From positions 1-64,000 of the forward strand of contig NZ_JACHYB010000001.1 in NCBI RefSeq assembly GCF_014192515.1: a DNA stretch of 64,000 bases. Reading direction: 5' to 3'. The DNA comes from Microbacter margulisiae (GTDB lineage: Bacteria > Bacteroidota > Bacteroidia > Bacteroidales > Paludibacteraceae). A model generated the notes under the pieces. That model did not search any database. It saw only the letters and a program-made list of their open reading frames with translations, and had not been told where the DNA came from. Position 1 is the first letter of the stretch; each line of letters starts with the position of its first letter. A program made the position numbers and the translations under genes. Below, in pieces: positions 56,962 to 64,000 of this stretch.

Positions 56962-57297
56962 ATGCAAGTCGATAATGTTAAGTCGCAAATGCGTAAAGGT
57001 ATTTTAGAGTATTGCATTTTGCTGATCTTAAACAAAAAACCAGCTTATGCCCCCGATATTATATCGACCTTAAAACAAGCGCATATCATTGTGGTTGAGG
57101 GGACGCTTTATCCACTATTGACACGTCTGAAAAACAGTGAGTTACTTTCATATCAATGGGAAGAATCGACACAAGGTCCTCCAAGAAAATATTATTCGTT
57201 AACAGAAGCAGGGAAAACTTTTTTATCTGAGTTGGAAAATTCATGGAATGAATTAAGCAATACTATAAATACTTTGAAAATACAAGATAATGAGTAG
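56962..57297 (+). CDS. PadR-family transcriptional regulator
   Basis: A 111-residue winged-helix regulator. MQVDNVKSQMRKGILEYCILLIL matches the usual family N-terminus, followed by YAPDIISTLKQAHIIVVEGTLYPLLTRLKNSELLSYQWEES and GPPRKYYSLTEAGKTFLSEL, which form the recognition helix and wing. Upstream in-frame ATGs at 56926 and 56932 would add 10-12 residues not typical of the family. The PspC-domain gene follows 71 bp later. PadR plus PspC is a recurring pair, so it probably controls its neighbour. The effector is unknown. Confidence 0.88.
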   Translation: MQVDNVKSQMRKGILEYCILLILNKKPAYAPDIISTLKQAHIIVVEGTLYPLLTRLKNSELLSYQWEESTQGPPRKYYSLTEAGKTFLSELENSWNELSNTINTLKIQDNE

Positions 57298-57368
57298 TTT
57301 ATATAAATAAACGAGAACACTTTAATGTAAGGGATTCCTTAAACCATGTACAAATAAAATATGCACCA

Positions 57369-58481
57369 ATGAAAAAAACAGTTTCAATTAACTTAAACGG
57401 CAGTGTTTTTCAAATAGATGAAGATGCTTATATAGAGCTTCGTGATTATCTGAACGCTGTTTTAGCCCATTTAAGCGGTGAATCGGAGCAAAAGGAAATT
57501 ATGAGTGATATAGAGGCACGTATTGCTGAATTGTTCACTGAACGAATTCATCGGGTAGGGCAGGTAGTGACTATTGAGATGGTGGATGAGATCATTCAGA
57601 TTATGGGTCGTCCATCTGATTATGGAGAAGAATCTGAAGAGAAGCCTGAATCATCAACATTTGAATATCAACAAACCCATAAAACTTCTCGACGTTTGTA
57701 TCGGGATCCAGAGAAAGCCTTTTTGGCAGGTATCCTGAGTGGATTTGCCATTTATCTCAACATAGATGTTGTGTGGCTTCGTATTATTTTTGTTATTCTG
57801 GTCTTACTTGGCGTTGGAACTATTATTCCTATATATTTAGTGTTGTGGCTGGTGATTCCCAAGGCAGAAACGACAGCCCAGCGCCTTGAAATGCACGGTA
57901 TTGATGTAACGGTTGAAAATTTGAAAGCTGAGGCCAACAAGATTAAAGAGCGTTTTGAAAGCTATGTTAGTTCTGAATCTATTGATAAAAAAAAAGAACA
58001 AATTAAATCTGAAGCACAGCGCGTAAAAGAAAATGTAGGCAATTTTGCTCGTTCAAATGAGGTTCATGATGCAGCGAATCGCATAGGTCATGTTTTTCAG
58101 GCAATATTGAAAGCAATTTTTGCTATTATTGCTGGAGTGGTTGGTTTTGCAGGTGCTGTGATAGTGATTGCCTTGTTAATCATTCTTATTGTTGCTCTTG
58201 CTGCTCCTTCATGGTTAGTGGTCAATGTCCCTGATCAATTACACAATATTATAGTGTGGTCGTCAACAGGGAATTTGAGCTTGCTTTTATTTGCACTGTT
58301 ATTGTTTATAGGGATCCCGGTTTACATGCTGTTCTATACTGCCATAAAAGTGATATCCGGTGAAAATCATCTTTCTACAACTGCAAAATGGGTCACTTTT
58401 TTGATATGGCTTGCTGGTTTTTTCTTATTAATTAGTATTGGTACTAAAATATTTTTGGTACATGGATGGTGCTGGATGTAG
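57369..58481 (+). CDS. PspC-domain membrane protein
   Basis: A 370-residue protein. Residues 1-100 form a soluble domain (VSINLNGSVFQIDEDAYIELRDYLNAVLAHL, MSDIEARIAELF). The PspC domain is at about 112-165 (RDPEKAFLAGILSGFAIYLNIDVVWLRIIFVILVLLGVGTIIPIYLVLWLVIP). A charged, probably coiled-coil segment follows (about 180-235). Three more hydrophobic helices lie at about 247-365. PspC-type proteins respond to inner-membrane stress. The long form with extra helices is common in Bacteroidetes. It sits downstream of a PadR regulator and ends at a hairpin. Confidence 0.87.
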   Translation: MKKTVSINLNGSVFQIDEDAYIELRDYLNAVLAHLSGESEQKEIMSDIEARIAELFTERIHRVGQVVTIEMVDEIIQIMGRPSDYGEESEEKPESSTFEYQQTHKTSRRLYRDPEKAFLAGILSGFAIYLNIDVVWLRIIFVILVLLGVGTIIPIYLVLWLVIPKAETTAQRLEMHGIDVTVENLKAEANKIKERFESYVSSESIDKKKEQIKSEAQRVKENVGNFARSNEVHDAANRIGHVFQAILKAIFAIIAGVVGFAGAVIVIALLIILIVALAAPSWLVVNVPDQLHNIIVWSSTGNLSLLLFALLLFIGIPVYMLFYTAIKVISGENHLSTTAKWVTFLIWLAGFFLLISIGTKIFLVHGWCWM

Positions 58482-58498
58482 CTGAGCGAACAAAAAAT

Positions 58499-58538
58499 AA
58501 AACTCCCTGTGTGGTATGAGATTCACATAGGGAGTTTT
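58499..58538. terminator. Terminator between PspC gene and C10 peptidase gene
   Basis: Stem of about 15 bp with one G-U pair (ACTCCCTGTGTG at 58502-58513, CACATAGGGAGT at 58524-58535, plus flanking A/T pairs), 10-nt loop and a T-run. It serves convergent genes. Confidence 0.85.
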
Positions 58539-58553
58539 TGATTATAAGGACTT

Positions 58554-61220
58554 CTATTGTTTTATAAACTTAGTGGTTTCTACCCTATTTGTTGTACTGA
58601 TCTTCATTATATAAAGCCCATTAGCTAATGCACTGATATCAAGTGAATTTCCAGAAATATTTTTACTTAAAACAATTTTACCACTTACGTCGCAAATTGT
58701 TACAAAGACATTGTCGTCTTCTAATCCATTAATATATAACATATTTGATGCCGGATTCGGATAAATACTGAATGATGATTGCTGTACATTAGTAACGGCT
58801 GTGTTCAAATTGTTCAATGTGAAAATTAACTGAGCAGAAGCTGCTGGAGAACATTCTACCCATCCTCCAGCGTAGTAATAGAGCCCCAAGGAATATTGTC
58901 CAGGATCTAAATCAATTGAACCTGTGATTGTTACAGTTTGCGTTCCATTTGTATCAAGATAAATGGTTTTGGGATTTAATGTTGTTAAGGAATAGCCTCC
59001 TTTTGTCGGAAAAACAAACGCAACAAGCGTCGAGTCAAAGTATCCGCCTTGATTGGTTATGTTGGCTGTTAATGAAATTGTTTGGTTGTTGTATATCGTT
59101 GATGATCCATTTGTAAATACTATCGGACTGTTTAATATGAGGTTTGGTGAAGTGGGGGTATTTAGTACGTTGAATGAAATGAAGTTATCAGAAGACGGGG
59201 TCAACTGTTTATAGCTTTTTATGGAATATGAATTTGTACTATCATTTAAGGCAACGGCATAGTATGTCCCAACAGGACACGAGATTGTCCCTGAGAATGT
59301 AACATTGATTGTGCTATCAGAGGGAATGCATACAACTCCATAATCTACATATTGGTGATTAGCAGTACTGTCCGTTTTAGAATAAATATAAAGTGCGAGA
59401 TCGGAATAAAATTCTGTTCCACTATTATGGATACTTACATTGAAAACTCCAGTCTTGTTATAATAAGCATTCTGTGTTACCTGAATGGGTTGAGTAAGAG
59501 CCAACACAGGTGCTATTACGGGTTTGGTAATGCTTGCTGATGACCCTGCAATGGTTACATTTAAATAATTGTTGTAGGTGCCACTTTGTTTGACTTTGGA
59601 CCATGAAGTTGAATCTGTTGGTTGATAAATGCAGTAAATCTGATAAGTTCCTGAAGATAATCCAGAAAGCGAAACATTACTAAAAGATATGTTCGGATAA
59701 TAATAATACGAATTAAGCCCCTGAACCGATGTGGTTCCTAATGTTTTTTGTAATGTTCCATTTTGATATAATCCGATGCCTATAGTTCCCGAGAAAGAAT
59801 TTATGCCAAAATTCATAAAACCATAACTTAGGCTAAAGGTTTGGGTTGCAATCGACGACAATGAAGATACGGATGAAGTTAATCCCTTACTGTATATTCC
59901 AACTACATAATTAACGTGAGAGGTGCCTGTAGGTTTTTGTATTCCTGCAATCATTTGTTGATTTTCGCTAAAGCCACCTGTGACGATATTGCTGCCGGGC
60001 CAGTCCGGATTTAATGCTGTTAATTGGAAATATCCATCGAAGAGTCCACTCCATCCCCAATTAATATGATATAAATCGCTACTGTCAAAGCCATCAATCA
60101 CGAAGGCATGGCCCACACTATCTGTTGTCCCGGCATATAAAACAGGTCTGGATGCTTTTAATTCGTTGCGTAATAATGTTTCCCATTGATTTTCTGTATA
60201 TAGGGATCTATCATAGGATTGAATTCCAGAATCATATCCAAAATATTTGACTAATGCTATACCTGCGTCAGAAGTGCTGGCGGCGCTACCACCATTACTG
60301 GCTATGTCGTATTGCATTTTTACTGCAACGCCGCAATCATACATTAATGTTGCTACCGCAGTGTCTTGTGCCCCTGTTGTGGTGGCTCCATAGCTGTCAA
60401 GCATTTTACTCCAATTGTATGTTGTAGTTCCAAAATTTGCCGAAAGAGTGCCGTATGGACTGTCAGAGTAACTGTATGATCCGGTACCTGTGACGGGCCA
60501 TTGGTAATATTTCATAATTTGAGCCATTGCTGTTGCAACACATCCAGTTTCTGTTCGTTCTTTGTATGTTGTGTTGTAAGGACAGAGTAAGTTGTATGGA
60601 GTGTCCTGATCCCACATAATGTTACCTAACAATGGAGCTACAGAATCATTTAATTGTTGCGTTGAAGAATAAGAAGATTGAGCTGTGGATACCGAGCCAA
60701 GCAGGGATGGGTTGAGTTCCTTTTGTTGGGCAGCTTTTATTTCTGTTTTGTATATATTCAGCCAGTTTTGTACGTTGGATGGGATGTGATCGGTAGCAAA
60801 TGAACCTTGAAGAGAATATCCTAAAACTGGTTTAGCAACATTATCTCCTGCAACTATTACAAATCCTTGATTACCTCCTACATTATAAATGTAAAAATAA
60901 GCAGTACTATCTGCTACTGCGATGGCTTTTGTTTGATTTGCAGAAACATACCCTGATTTAGCAGCCACATATCCTAATTTAAAATCAGCATTTGAGATGC
61001 TTGAAGCTTTTAGCCGTGCAGCAGCTACCGGTTGAAGTCTTGCTATGCGTGCCTGATAAAATTTTTGTGCAATCGTAACTGCTTCTTGTTGGGTAATGTG
61101 TTTTGCTGATGCCCATAGAGGACATAGCAATAAAAAACACAAGAACAGAACACGACCTTTGGGTAATAAAATGTTTTTGCGTTTTGGCAATATCAGTTTT
61201 ATACGCGTAAAAGCATTCAT
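58554..61220 (-). CDS. Secreted C10-family cysteine protease with type IX sorting domain
   Basis: An 888-residue exported protease related to streptopain/interpain. A signal peptide (hydrophobic core about 24-38, ending ASA) follows a basic extension. The propeptide (about 40-185) resembles the Spi/C10 inhibitor fold. The catalytic domain (about 190-425) has Cys227 in ETGCVATAMAQIMKYY and His371 in VGHAFVIDGF, then HINWGWSGLFDGYF (Asn387, Trp388). Two or three immunoglobulin-like units (about 430-800) follow. The last 75 residues are a type IX secretion signal (SFSIYPNPASNMLYI, CDVSGKIV, LANGLYIMKI, KFIKQ). It is expected to be released or anchored at the cell surface through the machinery that PorW serves. 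Confidence 0.9.
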   Translation of the reverse strand: MNAFTRIKLILPKRKNILLPKGRVLFLCFLLLCPLWASAKHITQQEAVTIAQKFYQARIARLQPVAAARLKASSISNADFKLGYVAAKSGYVSANQTKAIAVADSTAYFYIYNVGGNQGFVIVAGDNVAKPVLGYSLQGSFATDHIPSNVQNWLNIYKTEIKAAQQKELNPSLLGSVSTAQSSYSSTQQLNDSVAPLLGNIMWDQDTPYNLLCPYNTTYKERTETGCVATAMAQIMKYYQWPVTGTGSYSYSDSPYGTLSANFGTTTYNWSKMLDSYGATTTGAQDTAVATLMYDCGVAVKMQYDIASNGGSAASTSDAGIALVKYFGYDSGIQSYDRSLYTENQWETLLRNELKASRPVLYAGTTDSVGHAFVIDGFDSSDLYHINWGWSGLFDGYFQLTALNPDWPGSNIVTGGFSENQQMIAGIQKPTGTSHVNYVVGIYSKGLTSSVSSLSSIATQTFSLSYGFMNFGINSFSGTIGIGLYQNGTLQKTLGTTSVQGLNSYYYYPNISFSNVSLSGLSSGTYQIYCIYQPTDSTSWSKVKQSGTYNNYLNVTIAGSSASITKPVIAPVLALTQPIQVTQNAYYNKTGVFNVSIHNSGTEFYSDLALYIYSKTDSTANHQYVDYGVVCIPSDSTINVTFSGTISCPVGTYYAVALNDSTNSYSIKSYKQLTPSSDNFISFNVLNTPTSPNLILNSPIVFTNGSSTIYNNQTISLTANITNQGGYFDSTLVAFVFPTKGGYSLTTLNPKTIYLDTNGTQTVTITGSIDLDPGQYSLGLYYYAGGWVECSPAASAQLIFTLNNLNTAVTNVQQSSFSIYPNPASNMLYINGLEDDNVFVTICDVSGKIVLSKNISGNSLDISALANGLYIMKISTTNRVETTKFIKQ

Positions 61221-61883
61221 TTATAGGCTAATTTTTGTGGTTTTAGTTAGATGTCATCCGGTTAAAACTTTTTTTGAAAGAAGTTCAATCCAAATGATTA
61301 AGAACGTTCAAAGTTAATTGCATTTTGACTGATTCTTCTTAATTCAGATAAAATAACCTTTTTGTAAAAAGACATAAATCCGTAAACCGCTTGTATTAAT
61401 TCTGAAATATTTATGCTGCTGATTTTATTGTGTTGATAGATAGATTAATATGCGATTTTATAAAGGATTATGTTATTTTGCGTATTTGGAATTAATCAAA
61501 AACAAATGGTGTCCAAATGCTAGGACGTAAGGGAATTCTATGAATGTTAATACGTCGTTTTATCCTTTTTAACATCGAAAAAACGTATTGCTTCAAAACT
61601 ATTGGTACATTTGTCCGCTCATATTCGAAAGTAAAAAACGCAGAGAGATTCTATCCTCGCTATGAAAATTATTGGGATTGAGCGTACTTTTTTGATCATA
61701 AGCCTTCTTAGTATGTTAGAAAGGTAAAATCTGGCGAGTTTATCTTAGCTTGGCATTTTGAGTGAACTTAAAAAGTTGATCTTGTTGCATTCTTTATTGT
61801 CAAGCCTTTTGAAGTTCAGCTGTTATATGAGTGTTTTGTACCTAACAACAAAGGAAAAATAAATCTTTGAAAAATAGTTCATT
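61221..61883. other. Long intergenic region before the ferredoxin oxidoreductase genes
   Basis: A 663-bp divergent gap. It has the peptidase -7 element (61309-61316, minus strand) and a plus-strand TACATTTG at 61606-61613 that would give a leader of about 260 nt for the next operon. A short imperfect inverted repeat (AATACGT at 61549, ACGTATT at 61583) lies upstream of the latter. No frame over 25 codons with coding character and no tRNA is seen. Confidence 0.5.
61309..61316 (-). promoter_or_regulatory. -7 element upstream of the C10 peptidase gene
   Basis: TAACTTTG on the minus strand, 89 bp before the ATG. No TTTG at -33 spacing. Confidence 0.45.
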
Positions 61884-62108
61884 ATGGCGAAAAATAAAGG
61901 AGCGGTGGTAGTCAACATTGAACGATGTAAGGGCTGCCATTTGTGCGAAGAAGCATGCCCATCCGATGTTTTGGAAATGAATCAACAAACCAACGCGATG
62001 GGCTATCATTATGCCTATATGGCAAATGCCGAAATGTGTACAGGTTGTGCATCATGTGCATATGTTTGTCCTGATGCATGTATAACAGTTTATCGAGTTA
62101 AAAGTTAA
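61884..62108 (+). CDS. korD: 2-oxoacid:ferredoxin oxidoreductase delta subunit (2[4Fe-4S])
   Basis: A 74-residue ferredoxin-like subunit carrying electrons from the catalytic subunits. There are two complete [4Fe-4S] sets: C15, C18, C21, C25 and C52, C55, C58, C62 (CKGCHLCEEACP, CTGCASCAYVCP). It precedes the alpha subunit by 5 bp. Whether the enzyme prefers 2-oxoglutarate (Kor) or branched-chain 2-oxoacids (Vor) cannot be told from sequence alone. Confidence 0.88.
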   Translation: MAKNKGAVVVNIERCKGCHLCEEACPSDVLEMNQQTNAMGYHYAYMANAEMCTGCASCAYVCPDACITVYRVKS

Positions 62109-62113
62109 ACGTC

Positions 62114-63193
62114 ATGGAAGAAATAAAACTGATGAAGGGAAACGAAGCCATTGCAGAAGCCGCTATTCGTTGTGGGTGTGATGGATATTTCGGATATCCC
62201 ATTACGCCTCAATCTGAAGTATTGGAAACATTAATGGCACTTGAACCTTGGAAAAAGACGGGGATGGTGGTTTTACAAGCAGAAAGTGAAACAGCTTCCA
62301 TTAATATGGTTTATGGTGGAGCTGCATGCGGTAAACGTGCTATGACGTCATCATCAAGCCCTGGCATAAGTTTGATGCAGGAAGGACTTTCTTATATAGC
62401 TGGAGCAGAACTGCCTTGCGTGGTTGTTAATGTTACCCGCGGTGGACCAGGTTTAGGAACTATTCAACCTAGTCAATCCGATTATTTTCAGACTGTCAAG
62501 GGAGGTGGGCATGGTGATTATAAGTTGATCACTCTTGCTCCTGCATCTGTTCAGGAAATGGCAGACTACACATGCTTAGCATTTGACTTAGCATTTAAAT
62601 ATCGTAACCCGGTGATGGTGTTATCGGATGGATTGATTGGCCAGATGATGGAAAAAGTTCAGCTTCCTGATTATAAACCACGGCTGACTGATGCCGAAAT
62701 TCGGGAAAAATATCCATGGGCTACTCTTGGGAAACAAGGGAGGACTCACCGAAACATTATCACGTCATTAGCTTTGGTTTCTGAAGAGATGGAAAAGGTC
62801 AATGATCGTTTGCAAAAAAAATACAGGGAAGTAGAAGCCAATGAAGTCCGTTTTGAAACGTTTTTATGTGATGACGCTGATTATATATTGGTGGCATTTG
62901 GATCTTCTGCACGCATTTGCCAAAAATCGGTAGAAATATTGCGTACCGAAGGCGTAAAAGTTGGTCTTTTCCGTCCTATTACACTTTATCCATATCCGTT
63001 TAAGCAGCTTCATGAATACGCCAAACACGTAAAAGGGATGCTTTCTGTTGAAATGAGTGCTGGTCAAATGGTTGAGGATGTAAGATTGGCTGTTAATGGC
63101 CTTGTCCCTGTTGAGTTTTATGGTCGTTACGGAGGTATGATTCCTACGCCGGAAGAAATTGTCACAGCATTAAAAGAAAAATTAATGGCATAA
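62114..63193 (+). CDS. korA: 2-oxoacid:ferredoxin oxidoreductase alpha subunit
   Basis: A 359-residue subunit combining the pyrimidine-binding domain with domain II: MKGNEAIAEAAIRCGCDGYFGYPITPQSEVLETL, QAESETASINMVYGGAACGKRAMTSSSSPGISLMQEGLSYIAGAELPCVVVNVTRGGPGLGTIQPSQSDYFQ, PVMVLSDGLIGQMMEKV, then VAFGSSARICQKSVEILRTEGVKVGLFRPITLYPYP. The TP-pyrimidine Glu (QAESE) is present. It acts with the beta and delta subunits to oxidise or, in reverse, carboxylate CoA thioesters, with ferredoxin as electron partner. The reverse direction would feed glutamate synthesis in an anaerobe with a partial TCA cycle. Confidence 0.92.
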   Translation: MEEIKLMKGNEAIAEAAIRCGCDGYFGYPITPQSEVLETLMALEPWKKTGMVVLQAESETASINMVYGGAACGKRAMTSSSSPGISLMQEGLSYIAGAELPCVVVNVTRGGPGLGTIQPSQSDYFQTVKGGGHGDYKLITLAPASVQEMADYTCLAFDLAFKYRNPVMVLSDGLIGQMMEKVQLPDYKPRLTDAEIREKYPWATLGKQGRTHRNIITSLALVSEEMEKVNDRLQKKYREVEANEVRFETFLCDDADYILVAFGSSARICQKSVEILRTEGVKVGLFRPITLYPYPFKQLHEYAKHVKGMLSVEMSAGQMVEDVRLAVNGLVPVEFYGRYGGMIPTPEEIVTALKEKLMA

Positions 63194-63250
63194 CACAGTT
63201 ATGTCCAGCTATAGTCGTCGGAATAACTGTAATTTCAAAATGGTACAATT

Positions 63251-64000
63251 ATGACATTAGAAGAGATTATAAAACCAGAAAATAAGGTGTACGGAAAAAC
63301 ATCTTTGTTGACTGATACTCCTATGCATTACTGCCCGGGATGTAGTCATGGTGTTATACATAAATTAATTGCCGAAGTTATCGAAGAGCTTGGCATTCAA
63401 GATATCACAATAGGAATAGCTCCGGTAGGATGCGCTGTGTTTGCCTATAATTATATAGATATTGATTGGCAGGAAGCAGCTCACGGTCGTGCTCCAGCAC
63501 TTGCAACTGCTGTGAATCGCTTATTACCTGATCGTTGTGTATTTACGTATCAAGGAGATGGGGATTTGGCTGCCATTGGAACCGCAGAAACAATTCACGC
63601 ATGTAATCGTGGTGAAAATATGACTATTTTCTTTGTTAATAATGGAATTTACGGCATGACTGGTGGGCAGATGGCTCCTACCACTATTGAAGGAATGGTG
63701 ACCTCTACTTCTCCATCTGGAAGGGATGTCCATATGGCTGGGTTTCCATTGAAAATATCAAATATGGTAGCAATGCTTGATGGAACGTGTTATGTAACTC
63801 GTCAAGCTGTGCATACTCCGGCATCTGTCGTTCGGGCAAAAAAAGCTATTCGGAAAGCATTTGAAAATACATTGGCAAAAAAAGGGACTTCGCTTGTTGA
63901 ATTTGTTTCTACCTGTAATTCAGGATGGAAAATGAGCCCTCACCAAGCAAATAAATGGATGTCAGATAACATGTTTCGTGAATACCCGTTGGGTGATCTG
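63251..64000 (+). CDS. korB: 2-oxoacid:ferredoxin oxidoreductase beta subunit, 3' end missing
   Basis: A thiamine diphosphate-binding subunit, 250 codons visible with no stop before the window end. Full-length relatives have roughly 250-290 residues, so little is probably missing. YCPGCSHGVIHKLIAE has C28 and C31 of the cluster/fold motif. GIAPVGCAVFAYNY, then AHGRAPALATAVNRLLP and the ThDP/Mg motif GDGDLAAIG...NNGIYGMTGGQMAPTT follow. It lies 57 bp after korA. A gamma subunit gene would be expected next, outside the window. Confidence 0.92.
   Translation, partial: MTLEEIIKPENKVYGKTSLLTDTPMHYCPGCSHGVIHKLIAEVIEELGIQDITIGIAPVGCAVFAYNYIDIDWQEAAHGRAPALATAVNRLLPDRCVFTYQGDGDLAAIGTAETIHACNRGENMTIFFVNNGIYGMTGGQMAPTTIEGMVTSTSPSGRDVHMAGFPLKISNMVAMLDGTCYVTRQAVHTPASVVRAKKAIRKAFENTLAKKGTSLVEFVSTCNSGWKMSPHQANKWMSDNMFREYPLGDL

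Noticed and set aside
61549..61589. Terminator before the ferredoxin oxidoreductase operon
   Set aside because: Only a 7-bp imperfect stem, no U-tract, and no gene ends upstream in that direction.

Overview
The window looks like a chromosomal segment of a strictly or facultatively anaerobic Bacteroidota bacterium, most likely order Bacteroidales. Several things point there. The trp gene order is D-C-F-A. purH sits directly upstream of mreBCD-mrdA-rodA. Promoters of the form TTTG-N19-21-TAnnTTTG lie upstream of many genes, and most genes have no Shine-Dalgarno sequence. There is a PorW/SprE-type type IX secretion lipoprotein, and a secreted C10 protease ends in a type IX sorting domain. NfnSL and a 2-oxoacid:ferredoxin oxidoreductase indicate ferredoxin-based anaerobic metabolism. 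I saw no tRNA, rRNA, CRISPR array, insertion sequence or prophage.

Layout. 1-3025: end of a tryptophan operon (trpD partial, trpC, trpF, trpA), closed by a bidirectional terminator. 3105-8656 (minus): small outer-membrane protein, Tex, thioredoxin, NfnL and NfnS. 8985-10863 (minus): ECF sigma factor with a protein joining an anti-sigma-like N-terminus, one membrane helix and an outer-membrane-barrel-like C-terminus. 10974-22939 (minus): pyrG-yidC-lpxB, then porW-MBL hydrolase-miaA, a PorT-like barrel, an FKBP lipoprotein, YjbQ and DedA. 23004-24389: TPR protein, divergent from 24651-27481, where an aminoglycoside-phosphotransferase-like kinase fused to a RapZ C-terminal domain precedes a MurU-like nucleotidyltransferase and nadD.

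27902-35100 is an accessory-looking transporter block. A NEW3-domain membrane protein with its own ABC ATPase and permease has textbook Shine-Dalgarno sites, unlike the neighbours. It is followed by the two halves of an asymmetric heterodimeric ABC exporter, separated by a 23-bp tandem repeat. 35131-39574 (minus): pnuC and metH. A roughly 980-bp gap follows, with a 41-bp tandem repeat of about eight units.

40558-47779: purH and the rod-shape/elongasome operon. 47845-50280 (minus): bifunctional aspartokinase-homoserine dehydrogenase. 50609-51358: YaaA. 51416-53608 (minus): BspA-like leucine-rich-repeat lipoprotein. 54132-56592 (minus): argR, an acyltransferase and argG, with paired ARG boxes over the argR promoter. 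56962-58481: PadR regulator and PspC protein. 58554-61220 (minus): C10 peptidase with type IX sorting domain. 61884-64000: 2-oxoacid:ferredoxin oxidoreductase delta, alpha and beta (beta cut by the window end).

The items most worth follow-up are the kinase-RapZ-C fusion beside MurU, the single-chain anti-sigma/beta-barrel protein, the NEW3-ABC cassette, and the two tandem-repeat arrays. All functional calls come from reading motifs; no database search was run.
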